From Saprospiraceae bacterium (lineage in GTDB: Bacteria; Bacteroidota; Bacteroidia; Chitinophagales; Saprospiraceae), in NCBI GenBank assembly GCA_016713025.1, contig JADJPZ010000004.1:1736001-1800000 (forward strand): a stretch of 64,000 nucleotides of DNA, in the 5' to 3' direction. A program made the position numbers and the translations under genes. Below are positions 28,455 to 36,941 of the stretch, one piece after another (position 1 is the first letter of the stretch; the number at the start of each line of letters is the position of its first letter). The notes beneath the pieces are model-generated. The model did no database searches and was not told the origin of the DNA. It worked only from the letters and a program-made list of their open reading frames with translations.

Positions 28455-29897
28455 TTATAATACCAACGTCTGAATAGCATGCGGCAATATACTCACTTCC
28501 GCACCTTGGGTACCTACACATACATTGTAAGTCACTTTTTTATCACTCTGATTCATCACTATTACTGCGATTTTACCATCCGGATTTTTGAAGGCGGTGG
28601 TAAGTAAGTTACTTCTGCTTGCCGCGCTACTGATTTTCTTTGCGCCAGGGCGGATAAACTTGGAAAAATGTCCAATATAATAATACGATGGAGTGTAAAT
28701 AATTTCTCCCGTTTGGGTATCTCCGTGTACAGGAGCAAAACAAAAATTACCTACATGATTGGGACCACCGGTTTCATCAAGAAGAATATTCCAATCGGTC
28801 CACCCCACTGTTCCATTATTAAAATCATTGATCATCGCACGACCATATCTCTCACCATTTGACCATCTTTGATAAGCTTCACGATGGAAGCTTTCATTAC
28901 ACCCTTCTGTAAACAATAAGTTTTTTGTTGGGTAGTTTTTATGAACTATACCGACATTTTCAAACATTGGCTGGCCACCACTCCAGTTTTCATACCAATG
29001 AAATCCCATACCCCAGGCATATTTAGCAGCTTGAGGATCATCAAATATGACATTAGCCCGATGTGGCATCAAATCGCGATTGTGGTCCCACACGATAATT
29101 TTTTTATTGGCTAATCCATTTTTCACCATAGTCGGTCCCAGATGATTTTTCAAAAAATCTCTCTCTTCTTCTGCTGTAAAGATGCAACTTTCCCATCTTT
29201 GGGTAGCCATAGGTTCGTTCTGGATAGTGATACCCCAAACAGGGATACCTTCCTTTTCATAAGCTTTTATAAATTTTACAAAATAGTTAGCCCAACTTTG
29301 TGCATATTCACTTTTCAGCTTTCCACCACGGAGCATATCACCATTTGTTTTCATAAAAGCCGGTGGACTCCAGGGACTCGCATAAAAAGTGATTTTTCCT
29401 CCTGCAGTATTTATAGCTTGCTTTATAAAGGGAATTCGAAATTTTTTATCATGACCAATATTAAAAGAATTCAACAAACCGTCTCCTTCATCAACGTAGG
29501 TGTAACTACCACTGCTAAAATCACAACTATGAATATTTGTGCGTATTAAACTGTATCCTATTCCCTTTTCCTTATCAAAATATGCTTTTAAAAATTCCTG
29601 TTGCTTTTCAATTGATAATTTTGCAAAGGTCTCTGCACTTGCATCAGTCAACGCCGCCCCTATACCAAGGAATGTTTGAGCTGTTTTTCCAGGATCGACA
29701 AAGATGCTGACTTCACCCTCAATAGTTTGCGGCATTGGTTTAAAGTTGATTCTATCTGTTTCTGTCAACCTTAGTTGAGTACTATCAGCTGTGGTATACA
29801 CTGTCATTGTTTGAGGCACAAAAGATTTCTTTTTTGACGGTTGGCAAAAGGAAATTAATGTCACAATATTAAATAAAATGAAAAATATAGGTTTCAT
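28455..29897 (-). CDS. Glycoside hydrolase family 30 enzyme (beta-glucosidase-type)
   Basis: A 480-residue secreted or lipid-anchored GH30 enzyme (candidate lipid-anchor Cys18 in LISFC). The (beta/alpha)8 barrel shows FLGIGAALTDASAE, FYASPWSPPAFMK, the acid/base Glu228 in QNEP, HWYENW, and the nucleophile Glu331 in LFTEGCNE. It ends in the usual beta-sandwich (IAVIVMNQSDKKVTY). GH30 members near GH16 and SusCD act on beta-1,6 branches or ends of beta-glucans; this is inferred from context, and the exact subfamily is not settled. It is 109 nt downstream of a second GH30 gene on the same strand and so belongs to the PUL. Confidence 0.93.
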   Translation of the reverse strand: MKPIFFILFNIVTLISFCQPSKKKSFVPQTMTVYTTADSTQLRLTETDRINFKPMPQTIEGEVSIFVDPGKTAQTFLGIGAALTDASAETFAKLSIEKQQEFLKAYFDKEKGIGYSLIRTNIHSCDFSSGSYTYVDEGDGLLNSFNIGHDKKFRIPFIKQAINTAGGKITFYASPWSPPAFMKTNGDMLRGGKLKSEYAQSWANYFVKFIKAYEKEGIPVWGITIQNEPMATQRWESCIFTAEEERDFLKNHLGPTMVKNGLANKKIIVWDHNRDLMPHRANVIFDDPQAAKYAWGMGFHWYENWSGGQPMFENVGIVHKNYPTKNLLFTEGCNESFHREAYQRWSNGERYGRAMINDFNNGTVGWTDWNILLDETGGPNHVGNFCFAPVHGDTQTGEIIYTPSYYYIGHFSKFIRPGAKKISSAASRSNLLTTAFKNPDGKIAVIVMNQSDKKVTYNVCVGTQGAEVSILPHAIQTLVL

Positions 29898-30006
29898 ATT
29901 TTGTTTATTTGCTAAATTTTAATTCAATTAATAAATTATGCGCTGTGGCTATATAATCATATACTTGCAGACAATTATACCATCTTACACGAGTTTGTTC
30001 CCAAAA

Positions 30007-30618
30007 TTACTTCCACAAATACGTAACTGTAGATTCAGGCGGAATCGAAGCCAAAGCTTTTTTACCATAAAATGAGATATTAAATATTTCTTCTTGTTTT
30101 GACTCATTTACAGCTATCAGTACTTTTTGATTATCTGGAGTGAGCAATGTGACGGAGTGAATATTACCTAATTCAGTGCTCGCTATTCTTTTTGATCCTG
30201 GAGGTATAAATGCCGATGCGTGAGCTATGATATAATAGGAAACATTTTTTGTGGTGACATTACCGGCAATAGTGAGTGCACCTTTGCATTGGGTACAACC
30301 ACCGGGCGTATGGGGCCTAAATCCAGGATCATTAGCAAGATTCCATTCCAATACCACCTTACCCCAATGGCGTAAACTACCAATGACTACGTTTTTAGTA
30401 TGCCAAAGCAGATCACCGGAAAATGTGCCATTTGATCCTGTCCACTGTTCTGTGAAGTATAGCGATTTGTCCGGGTGAGCATTATGTACCGTAGACAAGG
30501 CACTTATATTACCAGCGTAAAGATGAAATGCACTCCCATCCACATAAGGTTTTGTTTCAGAATCATTTAGAATAGAAATAGGATATTGGGGATTGTCACA
30601 ATTATGGTCCCAAATCAC
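30007..30618 (-). CDS. GH30 lipoprotein, C-terminal part (frameshifted)
   Basis: Continues the gene at 30623-31468 in another frame. It starts in the barrel at VIWDHNCDNPQYPISIL (GTG at 30618 is not a real start), carries the nucleophile Glu57 of this fragment in LYFTEQWTGSNG, then GALTIAGNVTTKNVSYYIIAHASAFIPPGSKRI and the C-terminal beta-sandwich. The break is in an A7 run at about 30641-30647; six As restore PAFKKANLNTKIVIWDHN as one frame. Together the two parts make an ordinary GH30 of about 490 residues. Confidence 0.88.
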   Translation of the reverse strand: MIWDHNCDNPQYPISILNDSETKPYVDGSAFHLYAGNISALSTVHNAHPDKSLYFTEQWTGSNGTFSGDLLWHTKNVVIGSLRHWGKVVLEWNLANDPGFRPHTPGGCTQCKGALTIAGNVTTKNVSYYIIAHASAFIPPGSKRIASTELGNIHSVTLLTPDNQKVLIAVNESKQEEIFNISFYGKKALASIPPESTVTYLWK

Positions 30619-30622
30619 TATT

Positions 30623-31468
30623 TTAGTATTTAAATTCGCTTTTTTTAAATGCCGGTCCTAAATGTTTTTTGACAAATTCATTTTGTTCACTTGCTTTCAT
30701 GAGCATACTTGGATTGTTACCTCCATGCTCAGGTTCATTTTGTACTGTGACTGCATCAATTACGATCCCGTGTTTTTGCATTTCCTGAATATATTTCACA
30801 AAATATCTGGCATAAACATCATAGTATTTGGGTAACAATGCACCACCCACAGAATTTTTATTAGATTTCATCCAGAGTGGCGCGCTCCATGGAGATGCCA
30901 TTATCTTGATTGAAGGATTGATTTTGAGGATTTCTTTCAACACGGGTATGAGTGCCATCGTATCTTTTGATAAAGAAAAGGAAGATAAGGCTGTATCTTC
31001 GCTGTGCACATCTATATCGTTATAACTAAATACTGTTTCGTCAAGATCAGATGCCCCAAGACTTATCCGTAAATAGGATATACACAATTTATTGTTGCCA
31101 CACAAAAACAGATCATTCAGCAGGGAGTTTTTTTGAAATGTTCCCATCTTGTGGATCAGTCCTGCACTACCACCTGTCAGGGTGTAACCAAAACCATCAA
31201 TAGACTGAAAAGTAGAAACCGTATCAATTTCTATGGTTGGATAATTATTGGTCGACCCGGTATAAAAGTCCATTGGCTTTTGCTTCTCAAATAATATACT
31301 CTGATCACCTTTTGTAAGCCAAAAATCCAACTGACCTACCTTTACTACTTTGATAGGATTAGTATCGGGTATTTGATTATTTTTAACGCACGAAATATTG
31401 GTCAATACCAATATCAGACTCAATCCCAATGTCATCAGCTTAATTGTCAGGTATTTTGTATTTTTCAT
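30623..31468 (-). CDS. GH30 lipoprotein, N-terminal part (frameshifted)
   Basis: Lipoprotein signal with Cys27 (TNISC), then the first half of a GH30 barrel: TFQSIDGFGYTLTGGSAGL, ASPWSAPLWMKSNKN and the acid/base Glu245 in TVQNEPEHGG. It runs out of frame after LGPAFKKSEFKY. The ATG overlaps the stop of the GH16 gene (ATGA), so it is translationally coupled to it. With the GH16 enzyme and SusCD it probably degrades a beta-1,3/1,6-glucan at the cell surface. Not functional as written, unless the extra base is an error. Confidence 0.88.
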   Translation of the reverse strand: MKNTKYLTIKLMTLGLSLILVLTNISCVKNNQIPDTNPIKVVKVGQLDFWLTKGDQSILFEKQKPMDFYTGSTNNYPTIEIDTVSTFQSIDGFGYTLTGGSAGLIHKMGTFQKNSLLNDLFLCGNNKLCISYLRISLGASDLDETVFSYNDIDVHSEDTALSSFSLSKDTMALIPVLKEILKINPSIKIMASPWSAPLWMKSNKNSVGGALLPKYYDVYARYFVKYIQEMQKHGIVIDAVTVQNEPEHGGNNPSMLMKASEQNEFVKKHLGPAFKKSEFKY

Positions 31469-32670
31469 TGAAAAACTCTAATATAATCTACTATCATGCG
31501 CTGCGGAAATACGGTAGAATTATCAGGACTACCAGGCCAATTGCCACCGACGGCTACATTAAATAAAAAGAATTCAGGATCGTTAAAAGGATATGCATTG
31601 CCAGCCATGGTCTTCGTAAATTTATAAAACTCCTTATCATCCATAAGCCACCTGATGGCATCCTTTTCCCACACAATGCTAAACACATGGAATTCCTGAG
31701 AAAAATCACCGCCGCTGACTGATACTTCTCCACCTTGAAAAGTGTGATTTCCGGCAGATGATTTCCAGTGGACGGTCCCGTGTACTTTACCGGGAACTGA
31801 GCCTATCAATTCCATAATATCAATTTCACCACAAGCTGGCCAACTGACTGATGAAATATTGGCCCCTAGCATCCATAATGCAGGCCAGATCCCCTTTCCT
31901 TTTGGTAGTTTGGCCCTGATATCTATTCTGCCGAAAGTAAATTCTCTTTTTCCTTTTGTGGTGAGTCTGGCTGATGAATATTTATATGTATCGATATTTT
32001 CAGCCCGGGCTTCTATAATCAAATTGCCCCCTGAAAGAAATACGTTTTTTTTATTATTGGTGTAATATTGCAATTCATTGTTACCCCAACCACCGGTACC
32101 ATTTCCTATTTCATAATTCCATGATTGTGTATTCAAGTCTTTAGCATCAAACTCATCACTCCAGATTAATTTATAGCCTTGGTAAGAATTCGGAGTCGAA
32201 TAACCCTTGCTATCTGTGAAGTAATTTGCACCATCCTGAGTGATAATAATGCCTTTTACAGCGTTATTGACAAGTTTACATCCTTTAGGATTTGAAAACT
32301 CTACCGTAAATTCCAGGTTGCTTTGCCTCATTTCCAAACTATCGCCAACTATCGTAACTTCAAAATTTGCTGATTGTTTACCTGGTTCAATTTTCAAAAC
32401 ACCTGAATTCTTTTTTATATGTTTGTCAAATAAGGCTGTGCCCTCTTTTACGACATATTCAAAGGATATTTCTTTGGTTGTGGTGACGTTGAGAGAGACA
32501 AAAAATGTAAATGGTACATTTGATTTACTCCTTTCAATTTTAGCATCCCATACTGACACTTCAGGTGTTACCACATCTGGCGTAATAACTTCCTCAGGAT
32601 TCTTACTGCAATTATTTGAAGCAAAGAATACTACATATAACAGAAAGATTTTTAACATTTTCATGCGCAT
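31465..32670 (-). CDS. Glycoside hydrolase family 16 lipoprotein (laminarinase-type) with Calx-beta-like domain
   Basis: A 401-residue surface lipoprotein (Cys21 in SNNC). Residues about 40-145 resemble a Calx-beta domain; the GH16 jelly roll runs from about 165 to the end. The active site is EIDIME (282-287), with nucleophile Glu282 and acid/base Glu287, in the GEIDIMELIG form of beta-1,3-glucanases; KGKGIWPALWMLG and the WP binding region are also present. It likely cuts internal beta-1,3 bonds of laminarin-like glucan. It overlaps the following GH30 gene by 4 nt. About 660 nt of noncoding DNA separates it from the SusCD half of the locus, so it may have its own promoter. Confidence 0.94.
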   Translation of the reverse strand: MRMKMLKIFLLYVVFFASNNCSKNPEEVITPDVVTPEVSVWDAKIERSKSNVPFTFFVSLNVTTTKEISFEYVVKEGTALFDKHIKKNSGVLKIEPGKQSANFEVTIVGDSLEMRQSNLEFTVEFSNPKGCKLVNNAVKGIIITQDGANYFTDSKGYSTPNSYQGYKLIWSDEFDAKDLNTQSWNYEIGNGTGGWGNNELQYYTNNKKNVFLSGGNLIIEARAENIDTYKYSSARLTTKGKREFTFGRIDIRAKLPKGKGIWPALWMLGANISSVSWPACGEIDIMELIGSVPGKVHGTVHWKSSAGNHTFQGGEVSVSGGDFSQEFHVFSIVWEKDAIRWLMDDKEFYKFTKTMAGNAYPFNDPEFFLFNVAVGGNWPGSPDNSTVFPQRMIVDYIRVFQ

Positions 32671-33101
32671 GATAAGTTTATTTTATCGAACATCAGACCA
32701 GAGTTGCCTGCTTTATTTTGCAAAATCTTAAAGGATTACATTAAGATTGGGTGTATCCCATTTTTACACTAAAATTGTTTAAACAGCCCGCTACCCCTGC
32801 TTGACTACGTAGGCCGGCTCATTCCCAAGAATAGCTTGGCAGCTCTGAAGAGCTTGTCAAGCAACGCTTGAGACGTCCCACCCTTTAACTCTTAGCTACT
32901 AGGCTAATCCACTAAATTGGTAACTTAAAAAATATATATTATACTGTAATTTCGGGATACATCCATAAGATTCATGTATTGTGTATTCACCCAGACTATC
33001 TAGATGTTGCTTCTTTGAATATCCACTTAATCAGTTATCGCGACAATACAAATTTTGTAACTTATTTTACTTTGTCAAATTATACGGACTTTCCGATTGA
33101 T

Positions 33102-33133
33102 TGACAACTGTTGGGTTAACCCAACAGTTGTCA
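33102..33133. repeat. 32-bp perfect palindrome, copy 2
   Basis: TGACAACTGTTGGGTT followed directly by its reverse complement. It shares its 24-bp core with 19693-19716. A perfect palindrome this long is unlikely by chance and has no T-run on either side. Confidence 0.85.
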
Positions 33134-33242
33134 CCCTAATTTACAATACATTTATCTTTAACTATGAAAAAATATCAGGTATCCGGTTGATAACATTTTG
33201 ATGAAAGTGTAATCACTTAGATTTTTGAAGGAAACAAAGCAG

Positions 33243-33319
33243 AACTATTTAGGTACAAACTTTCAAATCAAAAAAATCTCCTGATTTTTATACCTGAAAC
33301 TGCTCATACCTAAATAGTT
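33243..33319 (-). terminator. Long inverted repeat after the SusCD operon
   Basis: AACTATTTAGGTA at 33243-33255 and its exact complement at 33307-33319, separated by 51 nt that include an inner AAATCtcctGATTT hairpin. It begins 13 nt past the stop of the last minus-strand gene (33332). It could end or stabilise the transcript, but lacks a classical T-run. Confidence 0.45.
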
Positions 33320-33331
33320 ACTGATTTTAAT

Positions 33332-34261
33332 TTATTGTGCCTTAAGTCTCACATACCACGCATTACCTGTTTCAGTTCCTTGAGCCCGCAGATACATAGC
33401 TTTACTGTCTAAAGTCAGGATTTCATACTCCTTCTGTAAAGCACCATAACCTATAAAAGTATTGTTTCCTGCTAACAAAATAGATGTTTTGGTAGAAGGT
33501 GTTGATGCAGGAATGCCAGAACTGGATGGAACAAAACTAAAACCATTTGAAGCACCGGGATAAGAATAGCACCCCTCATCACCACTGCCGGGAATACCTG
33601 GTAAGCCTCCCGCCAGACTGCCGGTTTTAGTAAATGCACCATCAGGAGATGCTACGTCAATGGTATATCCTGTGGCAGTTTTTGTAAATTTAAATGTTGT
33701 GGAATAAAAACAATTGCAACATGCGACTTTTTCATTGATAGAAGCTGCCCACCATTCCGGTGATCTGCTATTATCATTCCAAGGTCCAACCCCAAAATGC
33801 CCACCTATACTTTTATCTACAACCCATGTTTTGGATGAACCACCAGTCAGATCAGTAATGATAGCAGCCGGTGGTGTAAAATTACTCTGAACGGTGATTT
33901 CCTTTGTTGCAGTAGATGATGCTCCACCTTTTCCATATACTACTGCAGTTACTAGATATTTATTGACTCCTAGTTTTGTATATTTTCTGGACGTCTTACC
34001 CGTGGGCAGGTTGACTGGAGTAATACCGTCTGCAGCATCAAAGTCTATACGATAATTAAGGGCATTGTCTGCTTTGATTGTAAATTCTACATCGCCGGAT
34101 CCGTCACCATTGGGAGTTGCTGTGGTTGTGCCTTTGACATCAGCATTGATCACAATATTTGATGGCGGTGTAAGGTCTCCTAAAGTATAATCTGTCTTTT
34201 CGCAGGATATGACAATGACTGCACAAAAAGCAGTGATGAATATTTTAAATATATTGTTCAT
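33332..34261 (-). CDS. PUL surface lipoprotein with PKD-like domain
   Basis: A 309-residue lipoprotein (Cys20 in VIVISCEKTD). Residues about 35-125 look like an Ig/PKD-type domain (ATPNGDGSGDVEFTIKA, then Y-L-V-T-A-V-V-Y-G-K-G-G); the rest is a novel-looking beta domain with WVVDKSIGGHFGVGPWNDNSRSPEWW and a Cys cluster (ACCNCF). Its place as the fourth gene after susC and susD is where SusE/F-type glycan-binding proteins lie. Aromatic-rich motifs suit sugar binding, but no ligand is established. It follows the preceding lipoprotein gene by 12 nt. Confidence 0.8.
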   Translation of the reverse strand: MNNIFKIFITAFCAVIVISCEKTDYTLGDLTPPSNIVINADVKGTTTATPNGDGSGDVEFTIKADNALNYRIDFDAADGITPVNLPTGKTSRKYTKLGVNKYLVTAVVYGKGGASSTATKEITVQSNFTPPAAIITDLTGGSSKTWVVDKSIGGHFGVGPWNDNSRSPEWWAASINEKVACCNCFYSTTFKFTKTATGYTIDVASPDGAFTKTGSLAGGLPGIPGSGDEGCYSYPGASNGFSFVPSSSGIPASTPSTKTSILLAGNNTFIGYGALQKEYEILTLDSKAMYLRAQGTETGNAWYVRLKAQ

Positions 34262-34273
34262 AATCTTAAAATT

Positions 34274-35065
34274 TTAAAAGGTTAATCTAAAATTGTCCAC
34301 ATAAATCACATCACCAGCTCCATCCTTCGAATCATTAAATCTCAATACCAACTGAGTGTATTTTGTATCAGCAGGTATTTTTGTGATTGTACTAAAATCA
34401 AAAACCAATTCTTCCCATTCTCCTGATTTTGTAAATGGCACTTTGAGTATTCCATCACCATTTTTAGGTCCATTTATCGACCCTTCCAACTCAAGGTTGA
34501 CGGTTTTACCAATATTTTCAGGTTTTGGATTGTATGCAAAAACTTTAATCTTATTACCATTCTTAAAGTTGATAGGAATATTGAGAGGTGAATAAGTTCC
34601 GCTCCATCCTTCATGTCCCCTGGTAAATTTACCCACAGTGGCTGATGTATTGAGTCCTTTGGCATCAGGATTGGCTACTTTTTCAAATTTTTGTCCGCCT
34701 CCAAATGTGCCGAAAAAATAATCAATAGAAGCATGCTCAAAATCAATAGGTAATGCAAATAGAGTTTTTGTAAAAGTAGTGGTTGCTTTGCCACCACTCA
34801 GAGCATCCACTCTAAGTGTAAAGGGACCACCTGTAGCCGGATATGTATAAGGCGCGGTTTCCTTATCCAAAGCGAGAGGCGTACCCGTTTCATTGGTCTT
34901 ATCGCCATAATAGACTAAAAATGATTTTGCATACAATGCAGTTGCTTTCACCTTTGTCTCTCCGGATAAAGTCACCTTAAGATTTTCAGGAGCCCTGTAT
35001 GTAACTTTAAGCGGATGTGATACTGAAGTCTTTTTGCCTGCTATATCAAAGTAATCAATGACCAC
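34274..35065 (-). CDS. PUL glycan-binding-type lipoprotein, C-terminal part (frameshifted)
   Basis: Continues the gene at 35041-35361 after a one-base slip. It holds the end of the first Ig-like domain (VVIDYFDIAGKKTSVSHPLKVTY), a second Ig-like segment, and a C-terminal jelly-roll carbohydrate-binding-like module (GWSGTYSPLNIPINFKNG, then KSGEWEELVFDFS and VIYVDNFRLTF). Such a DN-F-R-L ending is common in CBM-like sandwiches. Function inferred from PUL position. Confidence 0.82.
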   Translation of the reverse strand: MVIDYFDIAGKKTSVSHPLKVTYRAPENLKVTLSGETKVKATALYAKSFLVYYGDKTNETGTPLALDKETAPYTYPATGGPFTLRVDALSGGKATTTFTKTLFALPIDFEHASIDYFFGTFGGGQKFEKVANPDAKGLNTSATVGKFTRGHEGWSGTYSPLNIPINFKNGNKIKVFAYNPKPENIGKTVNLELEGSINGPKNGDGILKVPFTKSGEWEELVFDFSTITKIPADTKYTQLVLRFNDSKDGAGDVIYVDNFRLTF

Positions 35066-35361
35066 TGTATAATCTCCTCGGGATAAGAATATTTCGCACT
35101 AACTCCGGGGTTGACTTTGGCTGATGACGCCGTACCTGTGCCATGTCCAAAATTGACTGTAGCAGAAGAAAAACCATCTCCTAGTGGGGTAATTTTTACA
35201 TCCCCTGAATTATCATTGCTGATGTCAAACAATTTTGAGAAGTTTCCTGAAGTCACATTATTGACAAATGAAGTATCAGTATCAATCCCATCCTGTTCAG
35301 TACACCGCATCATAAAAAGCAGTAAAAAAATACCGAAAATGAATGCTGTTATATTTTTCAT
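35041..35361 (-). CDS. PUL glycan-binding-type lipoprotein, N-terminal part (frameshifted)
   Basis: Lipoprotein signal with Cys20 (FMMRCTEQD), then an Ig/PKD-like domain (SGDVKITPLGDGFSSATVNFGHGTG) parallel to that of the next gene. The frame is lost after KYSYPEE; adding one G to the GG near 35078 restores YPEGDYTVVIDYFDIAG and joins it to 34274-35065. Third gene after susC and susD, 36 nt from susD. Confidence 0.82.
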   Translation of the reverse strand: MKNITAFIFGIFLLLFMMRCTEQDGIDTDTSFVNNVTSGNFSKLFDISNDNSGDVKITPLGDGFSSATVNFGHGTGTASSAKVNPGVSAKYSYPEEIIQWSLITLI

Positions 35362-35397
35362 TTTTTAAATTTTTATTTGATTTAATATTTTCAAAAA

Positions 35398-36909
35398 TTA
35401 ATCGAAACCTGGATTTTGTTTTAAGTTAGGATTAGCAAGAATTTCTCTTTCCGGAATTGGAAAAATCTCGTTTTTATTGGCTTTAAATCCTCTTGGAGAT
35501 AATACAGTTGCTGCATCTCCCCATCTCACCAAATCAAAAAAACGATGTCCTTCTCCGGCAAGTTCCAACCTTCTTTCTGCTTTTATGGCAGCCAGAGATA
35601 CCGGAACTGAAGGTAATCCAACTCTAGCTCTTACAGCATCTAGCAGTGCTTGTGCTCTTGCACCCGTACCACCTAATGCCTCAGCTTCCATTAAATATGT
35701 GTCAGCGAGACGGATGATAGGTGAATTTTGTCTGTAATTGAGTTCCAATGCTCCACCACCTGTCCGCACATCAGATTGACGAGGTACAAATTTATTGAGA
35801 AAATATCCCGTATTTTGATAGCCGCCGATATATGATATTTGTTTTGCCGCTTCTAATGCTTTCAAATCCAAAACAGTGGCTCCAAATCTAGGGTCAGATT
35901 TGATAACATCATAAAATTCCTGCGTAAAGACATTAAAACTCCAACCACTGGGTAGCTCCGGAGCTGTAGACCCTGCCAATCTGGAATAAGATCTTGGTCC
36001 TACCATGACATTCAGGGTATTTCCTTCATCTCTTGCACTACCCCACCAACCCCAATCGGAATTTCCAGCGCTTGTGTGCGAGCATTCAAGTATATTTTCA
36101 GAATTAAATTTATTAGCAGTCACCCAAAGATCACCAAAATTTTGCAGCAGACGGTAACCATACTGGCTTGCAGTACCTGGAGTACCATTGACTTCTGCAA
36201 ATTGAGCAGCGGCTAGTGCTCCCTTATTTTGGTACAAAAGCACTTTTCCTAAAGTTGCTTGTGCTGCCCCTTTGGTCATCCTTCCTGCCTCTGTTGTCAC
36301 AGGCACTGTCGGCGGTAATGCTGCTATCGCTTCAGTGAGGTCCTTTTCTATTTGAGCATATACAGCAGTGGGTGCCGCTTGTACTACAGTATACATATTG
36401 GACGCAGTCAAAGGCTCAAGGATCAAAGGAATATTTTTGAATAAACGGACTAAATTAAAGTAATAAATAGCCCTCAAAGCTTTGGTTTCAGCCACAAACC
36501 TGGCTTTTTCAGTATCTGACATGGTAGTGGCAGGCAATTTCGCTAAGAGCGTATTGGCTCTGAATATGCCTTGAAAATGATCATTCCAAAAACTGGCAGG
36601 TACTATGGTCTTATTTAATGTATAATTGGAAAAGCCCTGAATTCCTGCTCCGTCAGTAGCACCACCACCACCTGCGAAGTGATCGTCAGAGCCTGCGTTC
36701 ATCATGGACACTATGTTTTCAAATCCACCGGTATTTTTCCGTAAGACGTCATACACTCCCACAAGGGCCGAAAAAGCTTGCTCTCTGTCAGCAAAATAGT
36801 TTTCTGAAAGAAATTGTCCTTTTGGGGAAACTTCAATAAAGTCTTTTGAACATGCCGAAAAAAGTAATGTCAATACAAATATTGAAAATATTTTATTTAT
36901 TGTTTTCAT
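35398..36909 (-). CDS. susD: SusD/RagB-type nutrient-binding lipoprotein
   Basis: Surface lid that binds the glycan over the SusC channel. 503 residues, lipoprotein Cys20 (LFSACSKDF). It shows the SusD hallmarks: KGQFLSENYF with early helices, the TPR-like region AETKALRAIYYFNLVRLFKNIPLI, and the C-terminal RRLELAGEGHRFFDLVRWGDA followed by IFPIPEREI. It lies 32 nt downstream of susC in the same operon, the canonical pair order. The ligand is presumably a beta-glucan, judging from the GH16/GH30 genes. Confidence 0.95.
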   Translation of the reverse strand: MKTINKIFSIFVLTLLFSACSKDFIEVSPKGQFLSENYFADREQAFSALVGVYDVLRKNTGGFENIVSMMNAGSDDHFAGGGGATDGAGIQGFSNYTLNKTIVPASFWNDHFQGIFRANTLLAKLPATTMSDTEKARFVAETKALRAIYYFNLVRLFKNIPLILEPLTASNMYTVVQAAPTAVYAQIEKDLTEAIAALPPTVPVTTEAGRMTKGAAQATLGKVLLYQNKGALAAAQFAEVNGTPGTASQYGYRLLQNFGDLWVTANKFNSENILECSHTSAGNSDWGWWGSARDEGNTLNVMVGPRSYSRLAGSTAPELPSGWSFNVFTQEFYDVIKSDPRFGATVLDLKALEAAKQISYIGGYQNTGYFLNKFVPRQSDVRTGGGALELNYRQNSPIIRLADTYLMEAEALGGTGARAQALLDAVRARVGLPSVPVSLAAIKAERRLELAGEGHRFFDLVRWGDAATVLSPRGFKANKNEIFPIPEREILANPNLKQNPGFD

Positions 36910-36941
36910 CTCAATTGAATTTTAATTTTGATATTATAGAA

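Larger units (their letters stand above)
32671..33331. other. Intergenic region inside the PUL
   Basis: No gene seen. It contains a strong imperfect hairpin around 32834-32863 (AGCTTGGCAGCTCT with AGAGCTTGTCAAGC), the AGAGCTTGTCAA...ACGCTTGAGACG module (32849-32876), a 32-bp perfect palindrome (33102-33133), and a long-armed inverted repeat (33243-33319) just past the stop of the upstream operon. It could hold the terminator of the susCD transcript and the promoter of the GH16-GH30 transcript. Confidence 0.7.
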
